This document shows, piece by piece, positions 24,954 through 33,303 of a DNA stretch of 45,088 nucleotides. Position 1 is the stretch's first letter. The number at the start of each line of letters is the position of its first letter. The notes under the pieces are model-generated. The model was not told where the DNA came from, made no database searches, and saw only the letters and a list, made by a program, of their open reading frames with translations. Source of the DNA: an uncultured Clostridia bacterium (GTDB lineage: Bacteria > Bacillota > Clostridia > Oscillospirales > Acutalibacteraceae); assembly GCA_945982035.1 (NCBI GenBank), contig CAMFRO010000003.1, forward strand, positions 1 to 45,088. The letters are read 5' to 3'. The translations under genes and the position numbers were made by a program.

Positions 24954-26285
24954 ATGTCACTAAAAGACTTTTCACAGAATCATTCCGAATTATGGAAATT
25001 TCTCAAATTCAATATAACCGTTGTGGTTACTTCTGCCCTTGATATTGCTGTTTATATGGTGATGCTTTACGCGGTTTTTAAATCATATAATAGCCTGCCC
25101 CTGCCGGACAACGCTTTGCTGTCACTGCTTGGAATAAAATATCAGGGCTATTTGTACTCTTATCTTATATCAACAACAGCCGGCTATGTTGCCGCCTATC
25201 TTATAAACCGAAAAATAACCTTTCATTCTAATGTTAACCCGGTTTACAGTAGCGTTTTGTACTTTATACTTGCTCTGTTCAATATTCTGGTAAGCTCTTA
25301 TATAGGCGGTGTTTTCGGCAGCTTTATGGCGACTCACAACCTGTCAAATCCCGTAACGGAGATTATTGCAAAATTTGTTATAATAAATATTCCTACTATA
25401 TGGACTTATCCTGCCGAGCGCTTTGTAATTCAAATTCAAAAAAAGGAAAATAACTATATGAAGTCAGTTATAGCATCTGATCTTGATGGCACTTTATTAA
25501 GAAGTGACACCACCGTCAGCCGAGAAAATCTTGAAGCCGTTGAAAGACTCAGTAAAATCGGCGTAAAAACAATAATTGTAACCGGCAGAACACTGTATGA
25601 AATTCCTGCCGAAATCAGAAATTGTGAGTATATAGATTATTTTGTTTATTCCAACGGCGCCGGTATAGAAAGCCGTGTCAAGGGGATGCTTTACTATTCG
25701 CCCATTGAAAAAGAAACGGCGAAAAGGGTTTTTGATATTCTCAATGAATATGATACCTTTATTGAATTTTATTCCTACGGTATTCCATACGACGACGAAG
25801 CCAAATACAGCGACGAAAGCTTTGCCTATTACAAAATTCAGCCGGACTTTTTACCGGAAATGTATAAGAGCAGAAAAACCTTGAGTGATTTCAATAACCG
25901 CCTTGACGACAGTACGTTTAAGCTTGAGCTTTTTAATGTCTTGTTTAGAAATATGCAAGAGCGGGAGGAATGTCATACCCGCCTGCAAAAAGAATTTCCC
26001 CGGCTTGAGATTACTACCTCCATGATAAATAATCTTGAAATAATGAATAAGGGTGTCAATAAAGGCACAGGACTTAAAAAGCTGTGCGAAATTTCCGGAA
26101 TTGATATTAATTTCGTTTCGTCAGTAGGGGACAGCAAAAATGATATTACATTCTTTAATGCCGCCGGAGGAAGACGCTTTGCCGTAAGCAATGCATGTGA
26201 TGAGCTCAAAAGCATTGCCGATGAAATTATTTGCTCAAATGACGAAAATGTGATGTGCTTTATGGAGGAGTATTATAATGAGTAG
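24954..26285 (+). CDS. GtrA-like domain fused to a Cof-type HAD phosphatase
   Basis: One 443-residue frame with two parts. Residues 1-168 are a four-helix GtrA-like domain clearly paralogous to the preceding protein (both contain GYLYSY, NRK and VPTIWTYP or IPTIWTYP, and end in an RFVI-x-lysine stretch). Residues 169-443 form a Cof-type HAD hydrolase: motif I DLDGTL with D176 and D178, TGRT, and motif IV SVGDSKNDITFF. The join is the exact place where the GtrA protein should stop. An internal ATG (25458) begins the HAD part and is preceded by AAAAGGAAAA, so the phosphatase may also be made alone. An A7 tract at 25438-25444 lies just before the join; a gain or loss of one A would stop the first part there. 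It overlaps the MBL gene by 8 bases. Confidence 0.82.
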   Translation: MSLKDFSQNHSELWKFLKFNITVVVTSALDIAVYMVMLYAVFKSYNSLPLPDNALLSLLGIKYQGYLYSYLISTTAGYVAAYLINRKITFHSNVNPVYSSVLYFILALFNILVSSYIGGVFGSFMATHNLSNPVTEIIAKFVIINIPTIWTYPAERFVIQIQKKENNYMKSVIASDLDGTLLRSDTTVSRENLEAVERLSKIGVKTIIVTGRTLYEIPAEIRNCEYIDYFVYSNGAGIESRVKGMLYYSPIEKETAKRVFDILNEYDTFIEFYSYGIPYDDEAKYSDESFAYYKIQPDFLPEMYKSRKTLSDFNNRLDDSTFKLELFNVLFRNMQEREECHTRLQKEFPRLEITTSMINNLEIMNKGVNKGTGLKKLCEISGIDINFVSSVGDSKNDITFFNAAGGRRFAVSNACDELKSIADEIICSNDENVMCFMEEYYNE

Positions 26286-27132
26286 TGCAATTCATTTTTT
26301 GAATACAGGTCACAGCGACTGTATTATTCTTGAAAGCAACGGCAGATTTGCAATGATTGACGCCGCCGAGGATAATGATTATCCTGCCGATAAGCCCCAC
26401 CTTAAGCTAAAAGGATACGAGGATGTTGTCTGCGATTATCTTATGAAAAACTGCCGTGGCAATGACGGTAAAGTAAAGCTTGATTTTGTTATGGGCACCC
26501 ATTGTCACAGCGACCATATAGGCGGATTTGATACTGTTATCAATCATCCCGATGTAACTGTAAAAAAAGCATTCCTTAAGCCCTATCATCAGGAAAATAT
26601 TTTTGCCTATGAGGTAAAACGCTGGGATAACCTTGAGGTTTATACTCAAATGAGGGATGCACTAAATAAGAATAATGTTCCCATTGTTGAAGAATTTGAG
26701 GAATATACCTTTAACTTAGGCGATTTTAAAATCACATTTTATAACGGAGAATACAAAAAGCCGCTCTTTAAATACGGCGAAAACGTAAATTCCGTTGTTA
26801 CACTTGTTGAAGCCTTTGGCAAAAGAGCACTTTTGGCAGGGGATATGAACTATAAAAACGGCGGTGAGCGCAGTATAGGAAAAAAGGTAGGCAAGGTGGA
26901 TTTGCTTAAAGTAGGACACCATGGATATACCTTTTCAACATCTCACTATTGGGTTAAATGCCTGATGCCGGATTATGCCGTGTTTTTCAATAATCTTAAA
27001 AATACCGACCCGGTAGTACGAACGCTGCTTAAAAAAACTGCCGGCGCAAAGCTTTATGCCTGTGCCGACTGTAACGGTGTAAAAGCCGTATTTTCCGAAA
27101 ACGGCATTGATATTGTCACCGATATTATGTGA
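26278..27132 (+). CDS. Metallo-beta-lactamase-fold hydrolase, ComEC-C-like
   Basis: A stand-alone MBL-fold protein of 284 residues. Metal ligands are visible in THCHSDHIGG (H75, H77, D79, H80), LLAGDMN and KVGHHGYTFS. The fold resembles the soluble hydrolase domain of ComEC/Rec2 and related phosphodiesterases, but there is no membrane part or signal peptide, so it is probably cytosolic. The start overlaps the HAD gene by 8 bases, with GGAGG 12 to 8 bases before the ATG. It stops directly against the sigK stop codon on the other strand, with no terminator between. The substrate is unknown. Confidence 0.85.
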   Translation: MSSAIHFLNTGHSDCIILESNGRFAMIDAAEDNDYPADKPHLKLKGYEDVVCDYLMKNCRGNDGKVKLDFVMGTHCHSDHIGGFDTVINHPDVTVKKAFLKPYHQENIFAYEVKRWDNLEVYTQMRDALNKNNVPIVEEFEEYTFNLGDFKITFYNGEYKKPLFKYGENVNSVVTLVEAFGKRALLAGDMNYKNGGERSIGKKVGKVDLLKVGHHGYTFSTSHYWVKCLMPDYAVFFNNLKNTDPVVRTLLKKTAGAKLYACADCNGVKAVFSENGIDIVTDIM

Positions 27133-27816
27133 TTATTTTACACGTGCTTTTATGTCGTTTAATACCTTCTTTTCAATTCTTGATACATAAGAACGGCTTA
27201 TGTTCAGCCGCTGCGCAACCTCCCGTTGTGTCAGCGGCTTTTTGTTGTTTAGACCGTAACGCAGTATAATTATTTCCCGCTCCCGTTCGTCCTCCATATT
27301 TTCGATAATTTTTGCCACTTTTTCCCATCTTATTTTTGTCTCCAAATCCTCTGCCAAATCCGTGCTGTCGCTTACTGTGTCCTCTATTGTAAGGGGGGTT
27401 CCGTCTTTGTCGGTTTCAATGGTGTCGGATAAGTATAAATCATTGCCGGATTTTTTATTGGCACGAAAATACATCAGTATCTCGTTTTCAATGCATCGGC
27501 TGGCGTATGTTGCAAGACGTATTCCCTTACTGCTGTCAAAGGAATCTATTGCCTTAATAAGTCCTATTGTACCGATTGAAATTAAGTCGTCGTTGTCGTT
27601 TGTTTTTGAATAATATTTTTTTACAATATGGCTGACAAGGCGCAGATTTCGTTCAATAAGCGTTGCCCTTGCGTTTTTGTCACCCTGTGCCATTTTTTCA
27701 AGCTGTATTTTTTCCTCTTTACTGCTCAACGGCTTCGGAAATGACGATGTGTTTTGTATGTGCAGTATTAAATAAAGCACCTGAGCGTTTAAGAATGATA
27801 GTATTACAGTAAACAT
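27133..27816 (-). CDS. sigK: RNA polymerase sporulation sigma factor SigK
   Basis: A 227-residue sigma-70 family protein matching the late mother-cell sigma factor. The N-terminal hydrophobic stretch (MFTVILSFLNAQVLYLILHI) is followed by NTSSFPKPLSSKEE, the region around the SigK pro-sequence boundary. Region 2 is ERNLRLVSHIVKKYY...DDLISIGTIGLIKAIDSF, and the region 4 helix-turn-helix is LTQREVAQRLNISRSYVSRIEKK. The frame is intact, so no skin-type insertion splits it here. The ribosome binding site AAGGAGAGG lies upstream. It indicates an endospore former. In other Clostridia SigK may also act early; that is not visible here. I found no convincing SigE promoter by eye. Confidence 0.92.
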   Translation of the reverse strand: MFTVILSFLNAQVLYLILHIQNTSSFPKPLSSKEEKIQLEKMAQGDKNARATLIERNLRLVSHIVKKYYSKTNDNDDLISIGTIGLIKAIDSFDSSKGIRLATYASRCIENEILMYFRANKKSGNDLYLSDTIETDKDGTPLTIEDTVSDSTDLAEDLETKIRWEKVAKIIENMEDEREREIIILRYGLNNKKPLTQREVAQRLNISRSYVSRIEKKVLNDIKARVK

Positions 27817-27895
27817 ATTATCCTCTCCTTGGTTGATAATATGATTGAAGAAATAAAAAAATGAATATTATTTGTTTACAAATGTGTAACCTTTC

Positions 27896-27924
27896 TTGTC
27901 ATATTATGTTGAATTTGATATTAT
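27896..27924 (+). promoter_or_regulatory. Promoter of upp-uraA
   Basis: TTGTCA at 27896-27901, 17-base spacer, TATTAT at 27919-27924. The 13 bases 27912-27924 are identical to 22003-22015 in the BMP lipoprotein promoter, but only one half of that palindrome is present here. Confidence 0.8.
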
Positions 27925-27956
27925 TAGAAAGATAAAATAAAAAAGGAGTGTGCCTT

Positions 27957-28589
27957 ATGGAGAGAAAGGTCGTAATTTTTGACCATCCGCTTATTCAGCA
28001 CAAACTTAGTATTCTTCGTAATATTGAGACAAGCACAAAGGATTTTCGTGAACTTGTTAACGAAATTGCAATGCTTATGACCTACGAAGCAACCAGGGAT
28101 CTTCCTATGGAAGAAATTGATGTTAAAACACCCTGCGGTGTTGCAAGCTGCAATCATATTGCCGGCAGAAAGCTTGCCTTTGTACCGATTTTGCGTGCAG
28201 GCTTGGGTATGGTTGACGGCTGTCTTAAGCTTGTTCCTGCCGCACGTGTAGGCCATATCGGTCTTTATCGTGACGAGGAAACTCTTATGCCTGTGGAATA
28301 TTACTGCAAGCTTCCAAAGGATATTGAGGAAAGAGACGTATTTGTAGTTGACCCGATGCTTGCAACAGGCGGCTCAGCTATTGATGCAATCCGTCAGATT
28401 AAGCTTCGCAAACCACGCAGTATTAAATTTATGTGTCTTATTGCGGCACCCGAAGGACTTGATGCCTTGAAAAAGGCACATCCCGACGTTGATATTTTCT
28501 GCGCCGGTATGGATGAAAAGCTTAACGAAAACGGATATATTGTTCCCGGTCTCGGCGACGCAGGCGACAGAATATTCGGTACAAAATAA
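27957..28589 (+). CDS. upp: Uracil phosphoribosyltransferase
   Basis: Cytosolic salvage enzyme making UMP from uracil and PRPP. It is 210 residues long, as expected. The PRPP-binding motif reads [15 protein letters not shown], and the uracil-binding C-terminal region contains [19 protein letters not shown] chose ATG 27957 instead of the in-frame upstream ATG at 27948 because AAAGGAG lies at 27942-27948 with 8-base spacing. It is followed 18 bases later by the uracil permease gene, forming an uptake-and-salvage pair. No PyrR-type leader was recognised; the 5' leader is only about 25 bases. Confidence 0.97.
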   Translation: MERKVVIFDHPLIQHKLSILRNIETSTKDFRELVNEIAMLMTYEATRDLPMEEIDVKTPCGVASCNHIAGRKLAFVPILRAGLGMVDGCLKLVPAARVGHIGLYRDEETLMPVEYYCKLPKDIEERDVFVVDPMLATGGSAIDAIRQIKLRKPRSIKFMCLIAAPEGLDALKKAHPDVDIFCAGMDEKLNENGYIVPGLGDAGDRIFGTK

Positions 28590-28607
28590 TACGGAGGATA
28601 AAATAAT

Positions 28608-30002
28608 ATGGGTAAAACAAAAATAAAAGTTGGCAATGAAGGTATCTACGATGCCCGCCAGCTTGGCGCACCTAAAATGGTAGTGCTGGGCTTCCAGCAT
28701 ATGTTCGCAATGTTCGGAGCAACCGTTCTTGTTCCGCTTCTTACAGGACTTTCAATTTCAACAACTCTTCTTTTTGCAGGACTTGGAACACTTTTGTTCC
28801 ATTGCCTTACAAAGTTTAAGGTTCCTGCATTCCTTGGTTCGTCATTTGCGTTTCTGGGCGGATATGCCGCTATTGCTCCCATGGCAGAGGACGGCAGTGC
28901 AAATAAGGAAATGCTGCCCTACGCCTGCCTTGGCGTTGCCTGTGCAGGACTTCTCTACCTTGTACTTGCCGCAATTATCAAAATTGTAGGTATCAACAAG
29001 GTTATGAAGCTTTTCCCTCCTGTTGTAACTGGTCCTATCATTATTGCAATCGGCTTGGGACTTGCTCCTTCAGCTATTGATAACTGCTCTGCTAACTGGT
29101 GGCTTGCAATCATCGCCCTCGGCCTTGTTATTATTTTCAACATTTTCGGTAAGGGTATGGTAAAGATTATTCCTATTCTTTTGGGTATTGTCGGTTCATA
29201 TCTTGTTGCCGCTATTGTGGGTAACGGATTTGGCGTTGAAAGCTTTGCTATTGATTTCAGTGGTGTAAAGGATGCTCCTTGGTTCGGCAATCCTATTGAG
29301 TGGAGTTCAACTGTATTCGGCGGTGTTCGTGATTCATCAAATGCTATTTCTGCAATTATTGCCATTGTTCCTATCGCTATTGCAACAATGATGGAGCATA
29401 TCGGTGATGTTTCCGCAATTTCTGCAACCTGCGAAAGAAACTATATTAAGGATCCCGGTCTTCACAGAACACTTTTAGGTGACGGTCTTGCTACAACAAT
29501 CGCTTCACTTTTCGGCGCTCCTGCAAATACTACCTACGGCGAAAATACAGGTGTTCTTGCTCTTTCAAAGGTTTATGACCCAAGAGTAGTAAGAATTGCA
29601 GCATATTTTGCTATCGTATTTTCACTTTCACCAAAGTTTGCCGCTTTGATTTATTCAATTCCTACACCTATCATCGGCGGTATTTCATTTGTACTTTACG
29701 GTATGATTTCCGCAATCGGTGTTCGTAACGTGGTAGAGGCAAAGGTTGACTTCTCAAAGGCTCGTAACACTATTGTTGCAGCAGTTATACTTGTTCTTGC
29801 TCTGGGCCTTAAAAACGGTATTACATTCACAATCGGCTCTGCAACAATTACTCTTACAGCTCTTGCTGTTGCTTCAATAGCAGGTATTCTCCTTAATGTC
29901 ATTTTCCCTGAAAAGGACTTTAACCCCGAAACTGCATTCCAGGCAACAGATTCCGCCCAGATAAATCTTGAGTCGGATTACGGCAAAAAGAATAAAGAAT
30001 AA
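28608..30002 (+). CDS. uraA: Uracil:proton symporter (NCS2 family)
   Basis: A polytopic membrane transporter of 464 residues in the nucleobase-cation symporter 2 family. The UraA-type signatures are MEHIGDVSAIS, which holds the conserved substrate-binding Glu, and GAPANTTYGENTGV. About 14 hydrophobic segments are present. Its place directly after upp, with GGAGG a few bases upstream, supports uracil over xanthine as substrate. The C-terminal end is short, polar and cytosolic. A strong hairpin with a weak T-tail follows at 30033-30067. Confidence 0.93.
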   Translation: MGKTKIKVGNEGIYDARQLGAPKMVVLGFQHMFAMFGATVLVPLLTGLSISTTLLFAGLGTLLFHCLTKFKVPAFLGSSFAFLGGYAAIAPMAEDGSANKEMLPYACLGVACAGLLYLVLAAIIKIVGINKVMKLFPPVVTGPIIIAIGLGLAPSAIDNCSANWWLAIIALGLVIIFNIFGKGMVKIIPILLGIVGSYLVAAIVGNGFGVESFAIDFSGVKDAPWFGNPIEWSSTVFGGVRDSSNAISAIIAIVPIAIATMMEHIGDVSAISATCERNYIKDPGLHRTLLGDGLATTIASLFGAPANTTYGENTGVLALSKVYDPRVVRIAAYFAIVFSLSPKFAALIYSIPTPIIGGISFVLYGMISAIGVRNVVEAKVDFSKARNTIVAAVILVLALGLKNGITFTIGSATITLTALAVASIAGILLNVIFPEKDFNPETAFQATDSAQINLESDYGKKNKE

Positions 30003-30032
30003 CAACTAAATAGTAATTTGCATAATAAATTT

Positions 30033-30067
30033 AAATCCCCTTGCTCATAATATGAGCAGGGGGATTT
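30033..30067 (+). terminator. Long hairpin after uraA
   Basis: Near-perfect stem AAATCCCC-TGCTCATA with TATGAGCA-GGGGATTT across 30033-30067. The tail lacks a clear T-run, so it may terminate weakly or act on sigG, which starts 40 bases later. Confidence 0.6.
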
Positions 30068-30106
30068 GCTATGTGCATATACATAAAAAATTAAAGGATG
30101 ATATAT

Positions 30107-30874
30107 GTGCAGTATAATAAGGTGGAAATTTGCGGAATTAATACCTCACAGCTTAATGTTATGAAGGAGGAGGAAAAAATCAGGCTTCTAAAGCTTGCCC
30201 ACGACGGCGACAAATCTGCCAGAGATAAACTGATAGAGGGTAATCTTCGCCTTGTGCTCAGCGTTGTTCAGCGTTTCTCAAATCGGGGTGAAAATATGGA
30301 CGATTTGTTTCAGGTGGGCGTTATAGGATTGATTAAGGCAATAGATAATTTTAATCTTGATTTGAATGTGCGTTTTTCCACCTACGCCGTGCCTATGTGT
30401 ATAGGCGAAATACGCCGTTACCTTAGGGACGATAATGCTGTCAGGGTTTCTCGCTCAATGCGTGATACGGCATACAAGGCAATGCAGGTTAAGGAAAAGC
30501 TCACCAATGAGTACGGCAAGGAGCCTACTGTGGAGCAAATCGCCAAGGAGCTTGATATGAAAAAAAGCGACGTTGTTCTCGCTCTTGAGGCAATTGTTGA
30601 TCCTGTTTCACTTTATGAGCCTGTATATTCCGACGGTGGTGATACTATATATGTAATGGACCAGGTGGGCGACAGTAATACCGACACCGACTGGATAGAC
30701 GAAATAATGATAAAGGACGAAATCAAAAAGCTTGATGACCGTGAACGCAATATAATGTACCTGCGCTTTATGCAGGGCAAAACACAAATGGAGGTCGCTA
30801 AAGAAGTGGGCATCTCTCAAGCCCAAGTCAGCCGATTAGAGAAAAATGCACTTAAAAGAATTAAAGGACAATAA
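30107..30874 (+). CDS. sigG: RNA polymerase sporulation sigma factor SigG
   Basis: Late forespore sigma factor, 255 residues. The N-terminal NKVEICGINTSQLNVMKEEE is the characteristic SigG start (KVEICGVxTSKL). Region 2 is GNLRLVLSVVQRF...DDLFQVGVIGLIKAIDNF, region 3 contains EPTVEQIAKELDMKKSDVV and DPVSLYEPVYSDGGDTIYVMDQ, and region 4 is KTQMEVAKEVGISQAQVSRLEKNA. I chose GTG 30107 rather than ATG 30098 because AAAGGAT at 30094-30100 overlaps the ATG and is correctly spaced from the GTG. The gene stands apart from spoIIGA and sigE, which usually adjoin it in Bacillus and many Clostridia; neither is nearby here. Confidence 0.94.
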   Translation: MQYNKVEICGINTSQLNVMKEEEKIRLLKLAHDGDKSARDKLIEGNLRLVLSVVQRFSNRGENMDDLFQVGVIGLIKAIDNFNLDLNVRFSTYAVPMCIGEIRRYLRDDNAVRVSRSMRDTAYKAMQVKEKLTNEYGKEPTVEQIAKELDMKKSDVVLALEAIVDPVSLYEPVYSDGGDTIYVMDQVGDSNTDTDWIDEIMIKDEIKKLDDRERNIMYLRFMQGKTQMEVAKEVGISQAQVSRLEKNALKRIKGQ

Positions 30875-30902
30875 ATAGGATTAATATAATGTGATTTTTG
30901 AC

Positions 30903-30930
30903 GGGTTCGGATTATTGCCGTTACCCTAAG
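30903..30930. repeat. 28-nt dispersed repeat, copy 2
   Basis: Matches 17336-17363 at 26 of 28 positions. It lies 29 bases after the sigG stop. Shorter look-alikes containing TACCGTTACCCT or AGGGTAAYGG are at 38551-38562 and near 7434-7443. Confidence 0.6.
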
Positions 30931-30948
30931 ATTTATCGTATTAAGTAA

Positions 30949-30977
30949 TTGACGAAAAAATGTTTTTGTTATATAAT
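30949..30977 (+). promoter_or_regulatory. Promoter of the ECF S-component gene
   Basis: TTGACG at 30949-30954, 17-base spacer, TATAAT at 30972-30977. Transcription would begin near 30984 and give a leader of about 97 bases. Confidence 0.88.
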
Positions 30978-30980
30978 ATC

Positions 30981-31062
30981 ACCGCACTGTATCCGCAGAG
31001 GAAAAAATGATTTCTCGGAGCGGCTTGCTTTTTGTGTTGGCAGGCTGTTTTTGGAACGGTAG
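30981..31062 (+). promoter_or_regulatory. Structured leader of the ECF S-component, possible riboswitch
   Basis: The leader can fold into a three-way shape: ACCG (30981-30984) with CGGT (about 31056-31059), CCGC-AGAG with CTC-GCGG around 30994-31024, and GCTTGC with GCAGGC further on. Vitamin ECF S-components are often riboswitch-controlled, but I could not match this to the TPP, FMN, THF, cobalamin or preQ1 consensus. It may be a new or diverged element or only a structured untranslated region. The ribosome binding site AAAGGA near 31067 lies outside the fold. Confidence 0.35.
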
Positions 31063-31080
31063 CAGAAAGGAAAACTCAAT

Positions 31081-31662
31081 ATGAAGCAAAACACAAAAAA
31101 AGTCGTAGGACTCGGACTGTTCACGGCGATTGTGGTGGTACTGCAGCTACTTGGCAGCGTCATCAAATTCGGACCGTTTTCAGTCTCACTTGTACTCATT
31201 CCCATCGTTGTGGGAACAGCAATCTACGGCGTCGGAGCAGGAGCCTGGCTGGGACTTGTATTCGGCGTAACGGTGCTGGCGTCAGGCGATGCGGCGGCAT
31301 TTCTTACGGTAAATGCAATCGGTACCGTAATCACTGTACTGCTTAAGGGTACTCTTGCCGGTACATTTGCAGGGCTTGTTTACAAAGCACTTGAGAGGTT
31401 TAACAAATACCTTGCCGTTATTGCGGCGGCAGTTGCTTGCCCGGTGATGAACACAGGTGTATTTCTGTTAGGATGTCAGTTGTTCTTCCTTGATACAGTT
31501 AAAGGATGGGCGGCAGCGGCAGGAATGGACAATGTGGGTACATATATGATTGTCGGTCTTGTGGGACTTAATTTTGTATTTGAACTTGTTGCCAACATTG
31601 TTTTAGGTCCTGTGGCGGTAAGAATTATAAATATAGGAAAAAAAGAGAATAAAAAAGTATAA
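31081..31662 (+). CDS. ECF transporter S component
   Basis: A 193-residue membrane protein with about six hydrophobic segments, the substrate-capture subunit of an energy-coupling factor vitamin transporter. The N-terminal helix carries small residues (LGLFTAIVVVLQLLGS), and the pattern FGPFSVSLVLIPIVVGTAIYGVGAGAWLGLVFGVTVL fits S components of the DUF3816/PF12822 type. Similar proteins are often beside pantothenate-activation genes, so pantothenate is one candidate, but no such gene is here and the vitamin cannot be assigned. The shared EcfAA'T module is not in the window. It has its own promoter, a structured leader, and ribosome binding site AAAGGA. Confidence 0.8.
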   Translation: MKQNTKKVVGLGLFTAIVVVLQLLGSVIKFGPFSVSLVLIPIVVGTAIYGVGAGAWLGLVFGVTVLASGDAAAFLTVNAIGTVITVLLKGTLAGTFAGLVYKALERFNKYLAVIAAAVACPVMNTGVFLLGCQLFFLDTVKGWAAAAGMDNVGTYMIVGLVGLNFVFELVANIVLGPVAVRIINIGKKENKKV

Positions 31663-31668
31663 TAAAAA

Positions 31669-31700
31669 GGGTGGAGCAATTTAAGCTCCACCCGATTTTT
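31669..31700. terminator. Bidirectional terminator between convergent genes
   Basis: A perfect 9-bp stem GGGTGGAGC (31669-31677) / GCTCCACCC (31685-31693), with T-run on the plus side (31695-31700) and A-run (T-run on the minus strand) at 31664-31668. It serves both the S-component gene and the minus-strand flavoproteins. Confidence 0.93.
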
Positions 31701-31704
31701 GTTT

Positions 31705-33303
31705 TTAATAATGCTCATCGTCAAGAACGGCGTGAGCGCATTTTATTCCGTCCACAGCGGCGGAAACTATGCCTCCTGCATATCCTGCACCTTCGCCGCA
31801 GGGGTACGCTCCGCAGATATTGCATTGCAAAAATTCATTGCGCAAAATGCGGACAGAGCTTGAGCTTCTTGTTTCCGGTGCCGTCAGTACGGCATCGTAC
31901 ATATTAAAGCCGTTCAGCTTCTTATCCATTTCAATAATAGCGGACTTCATTGTTTTAGAAACCTTTGAGGGCAGACATTCGTCAAGGCTTGTGTAGGTTA
32001 CTCCCGTGGGACAGGTAGGGTTTACACTGCCTGCTTCCTTAGACGGCTTGCCCTGAAGAAAATCACCCACCAACTGTGCCGGTGCACGGTAATCTGAGCC
32101 GGCAAGCTTAAAGGCGGTATTTTCAATTTCTCTTTGATAATAAATACCGGCAAGGGGATGGTCAGACGGAAAATCCACCGGGTCAATGCCCACAAGCAAT
32201 GCTGAATTTGCGTTTTCACCGTCACGGGCAAGAGAGCTCATACCGTTTACAATAACGCCCTCTTTTTCGCTGGCGGCGGCTACAACAGTACCACCGGGGC
32301 ACATACAAAATGTGTAAGCACCTCTTTCGTGAAGGCCGTGGCACGCTAATTTGTAATCGGCGGCGCCCAACTTGGGATGATTTGCAAATTTTCCGTACTG
32401 TGCCTTGTTGATAAGACTTTGAGGATGCTCAATTCTCGCTCCTACGGAAAACGGCTTTTGTATTATTTCAACACCCATATTGTAAAGCATTTCCACGGTG
32501 TCACGGGCACTGTGACCTATTGCAAGAATTACGCTGTCCGTTTCCATATCAAAAAGCTCGCCGTTATGAGAGTAGGTTATTCCGTGAACAAAATTGTTTG
32601 CAACAATAAGCCTCTCAAGCTTGTGTTCAAGCTTTACCTCGCCGCCTAATGACTCTATTTTTTTGCGTATATTTTTTACAACTATTGCAAGACGGTCGGT
32701 GCCGATATGAGGCTTTGATGAATACAGTATCTCCTCCGGAGCTCCTGCCTCGTACAGCTCCTCAAGTACCTTGCGTATAAACGGACTTTTTATTCCTGTG
32801 GTCAGCTTGCCGTCAGAAAATGTTCCCGCTCCGCCTTCGCCGAACTGAACATTTGATTCCTCGTTCAGCTTGCGCTTTGTCCAAAATTCGTTAACATCCT
32901 TTTGGCGTGCGTCTATATCCTTGCCACGCTCAAACACTATCGGTCTAAGCCCTGCCTGTGCTAAAATAAGCCCTGCAAACATACCTGCCGGTCCAAAGCC
33001 TACAACCACGGGACGAAACTGCGATGTTCGTTTGCTTTCGGGTATTTCGTATTTGTATGGTTTAACGCAGGAAACCTTGTTTGACTTGCATTTTGACACT
33101 ATTTGATTTTCATCAAGGGCAATGGTAACATCAACGCTGTATGTAAAATGAACATTGTCCTTTTTTCTTGCGTCAACGCTTTTTTTGTATATGGTTAATG
33201 TTTTAATGTATTTCTCGTTGATTTTTAGAATTTTTGCCGCCTTTGCTTTAAGCAAGGCTTCGTCTTCGTCAAGTGATAAATTAATTTCGTTTATTCTTAT
33301 CAT
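31705..33303 (-). CDS. Uncharacterised FAD-dependent dehydrogenase (COG2509-like)
   Basis: A 532-residue flavoprotein. An N-terminal alpha/beta domain of about 95 residues precedes the FAD Rossmann motif VVGFGPAGMFAGLILAQAG. FGEGGAGTFSDGKL, ILAIGHSARDT, VNPTCPTGV and the C-terminal CGEGAGYAGGIVSAAVDGIKCA match the widely distributed NAD(P)/FAD-dependent oxidoreductase family often found in gut Clostridia. Cysteines near ENLQCNICGAYPCG-like positions at the end (LQCNICGAYPCGEGAGYAGG) are conserved in this group. The reaction is unknown. It overlaps the upstream flavoprotein gene by 23 bases and has only a weak ribosome binding site, so translation is probably coupled. Confidence 0.85.
   Translation of the reverse strand: MIRINEINLSLDEDEALLKAKAAKILKINEKYIKTLTIYKKSVDARKKDNVHFTYSVDVTIALDENQIVSKCKSNKVSCVKPYKYEIPESKRTSQFRPVVVGFGPAGMFAGLILAQAGLRPIVFERGKDIDARQKDVNEFWTKRKLNEESNVQFGEGGAGTFSDGKLTTGIKSPFIRKVLEELYEAGAPEEILYSSKPHIGTDRLAIVVKNIRKKIESLGGEVKLEHKLERLIVANNFVHGITYSHNGELFDMETDSVILAIGHSARDTVEMLYNMGVEIIQKPFSVGARIEHPQSLINKAQYGKFANHPKLGAADYKLACHGLHERGAYTFCMCPGGTVVAAASEKEGVIVNGMSSLARDGENANSALLVGIDPVDFPSDHPLAGIYYQREIENTAFKLAGSDYRAPAQLVGDFLQGKPSKEAGSVNPTCPTGVTYTSLDECLPSKVSKTMKSAIIEMDKKLNGFNMYDAVLTAPETRSSSSVRILRNEFLQCNICGAYPCGEGAGYAGGIVSAAVDGIKCAHAVLDDEHY

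Noticed and set aside
27133-27816. sigK interrupted by a skin element
   Set aside because: The frame is intact from the pro-sequence to the region 4 helix-turn-helix.
30981-31062. Assigning the S-component leader to a known riboswitch
   Set aside because: I compared it from memory with TPP, FMN, THF, cobalamin and preQ1 patterns and found no convincing match, so I left it unnamed.
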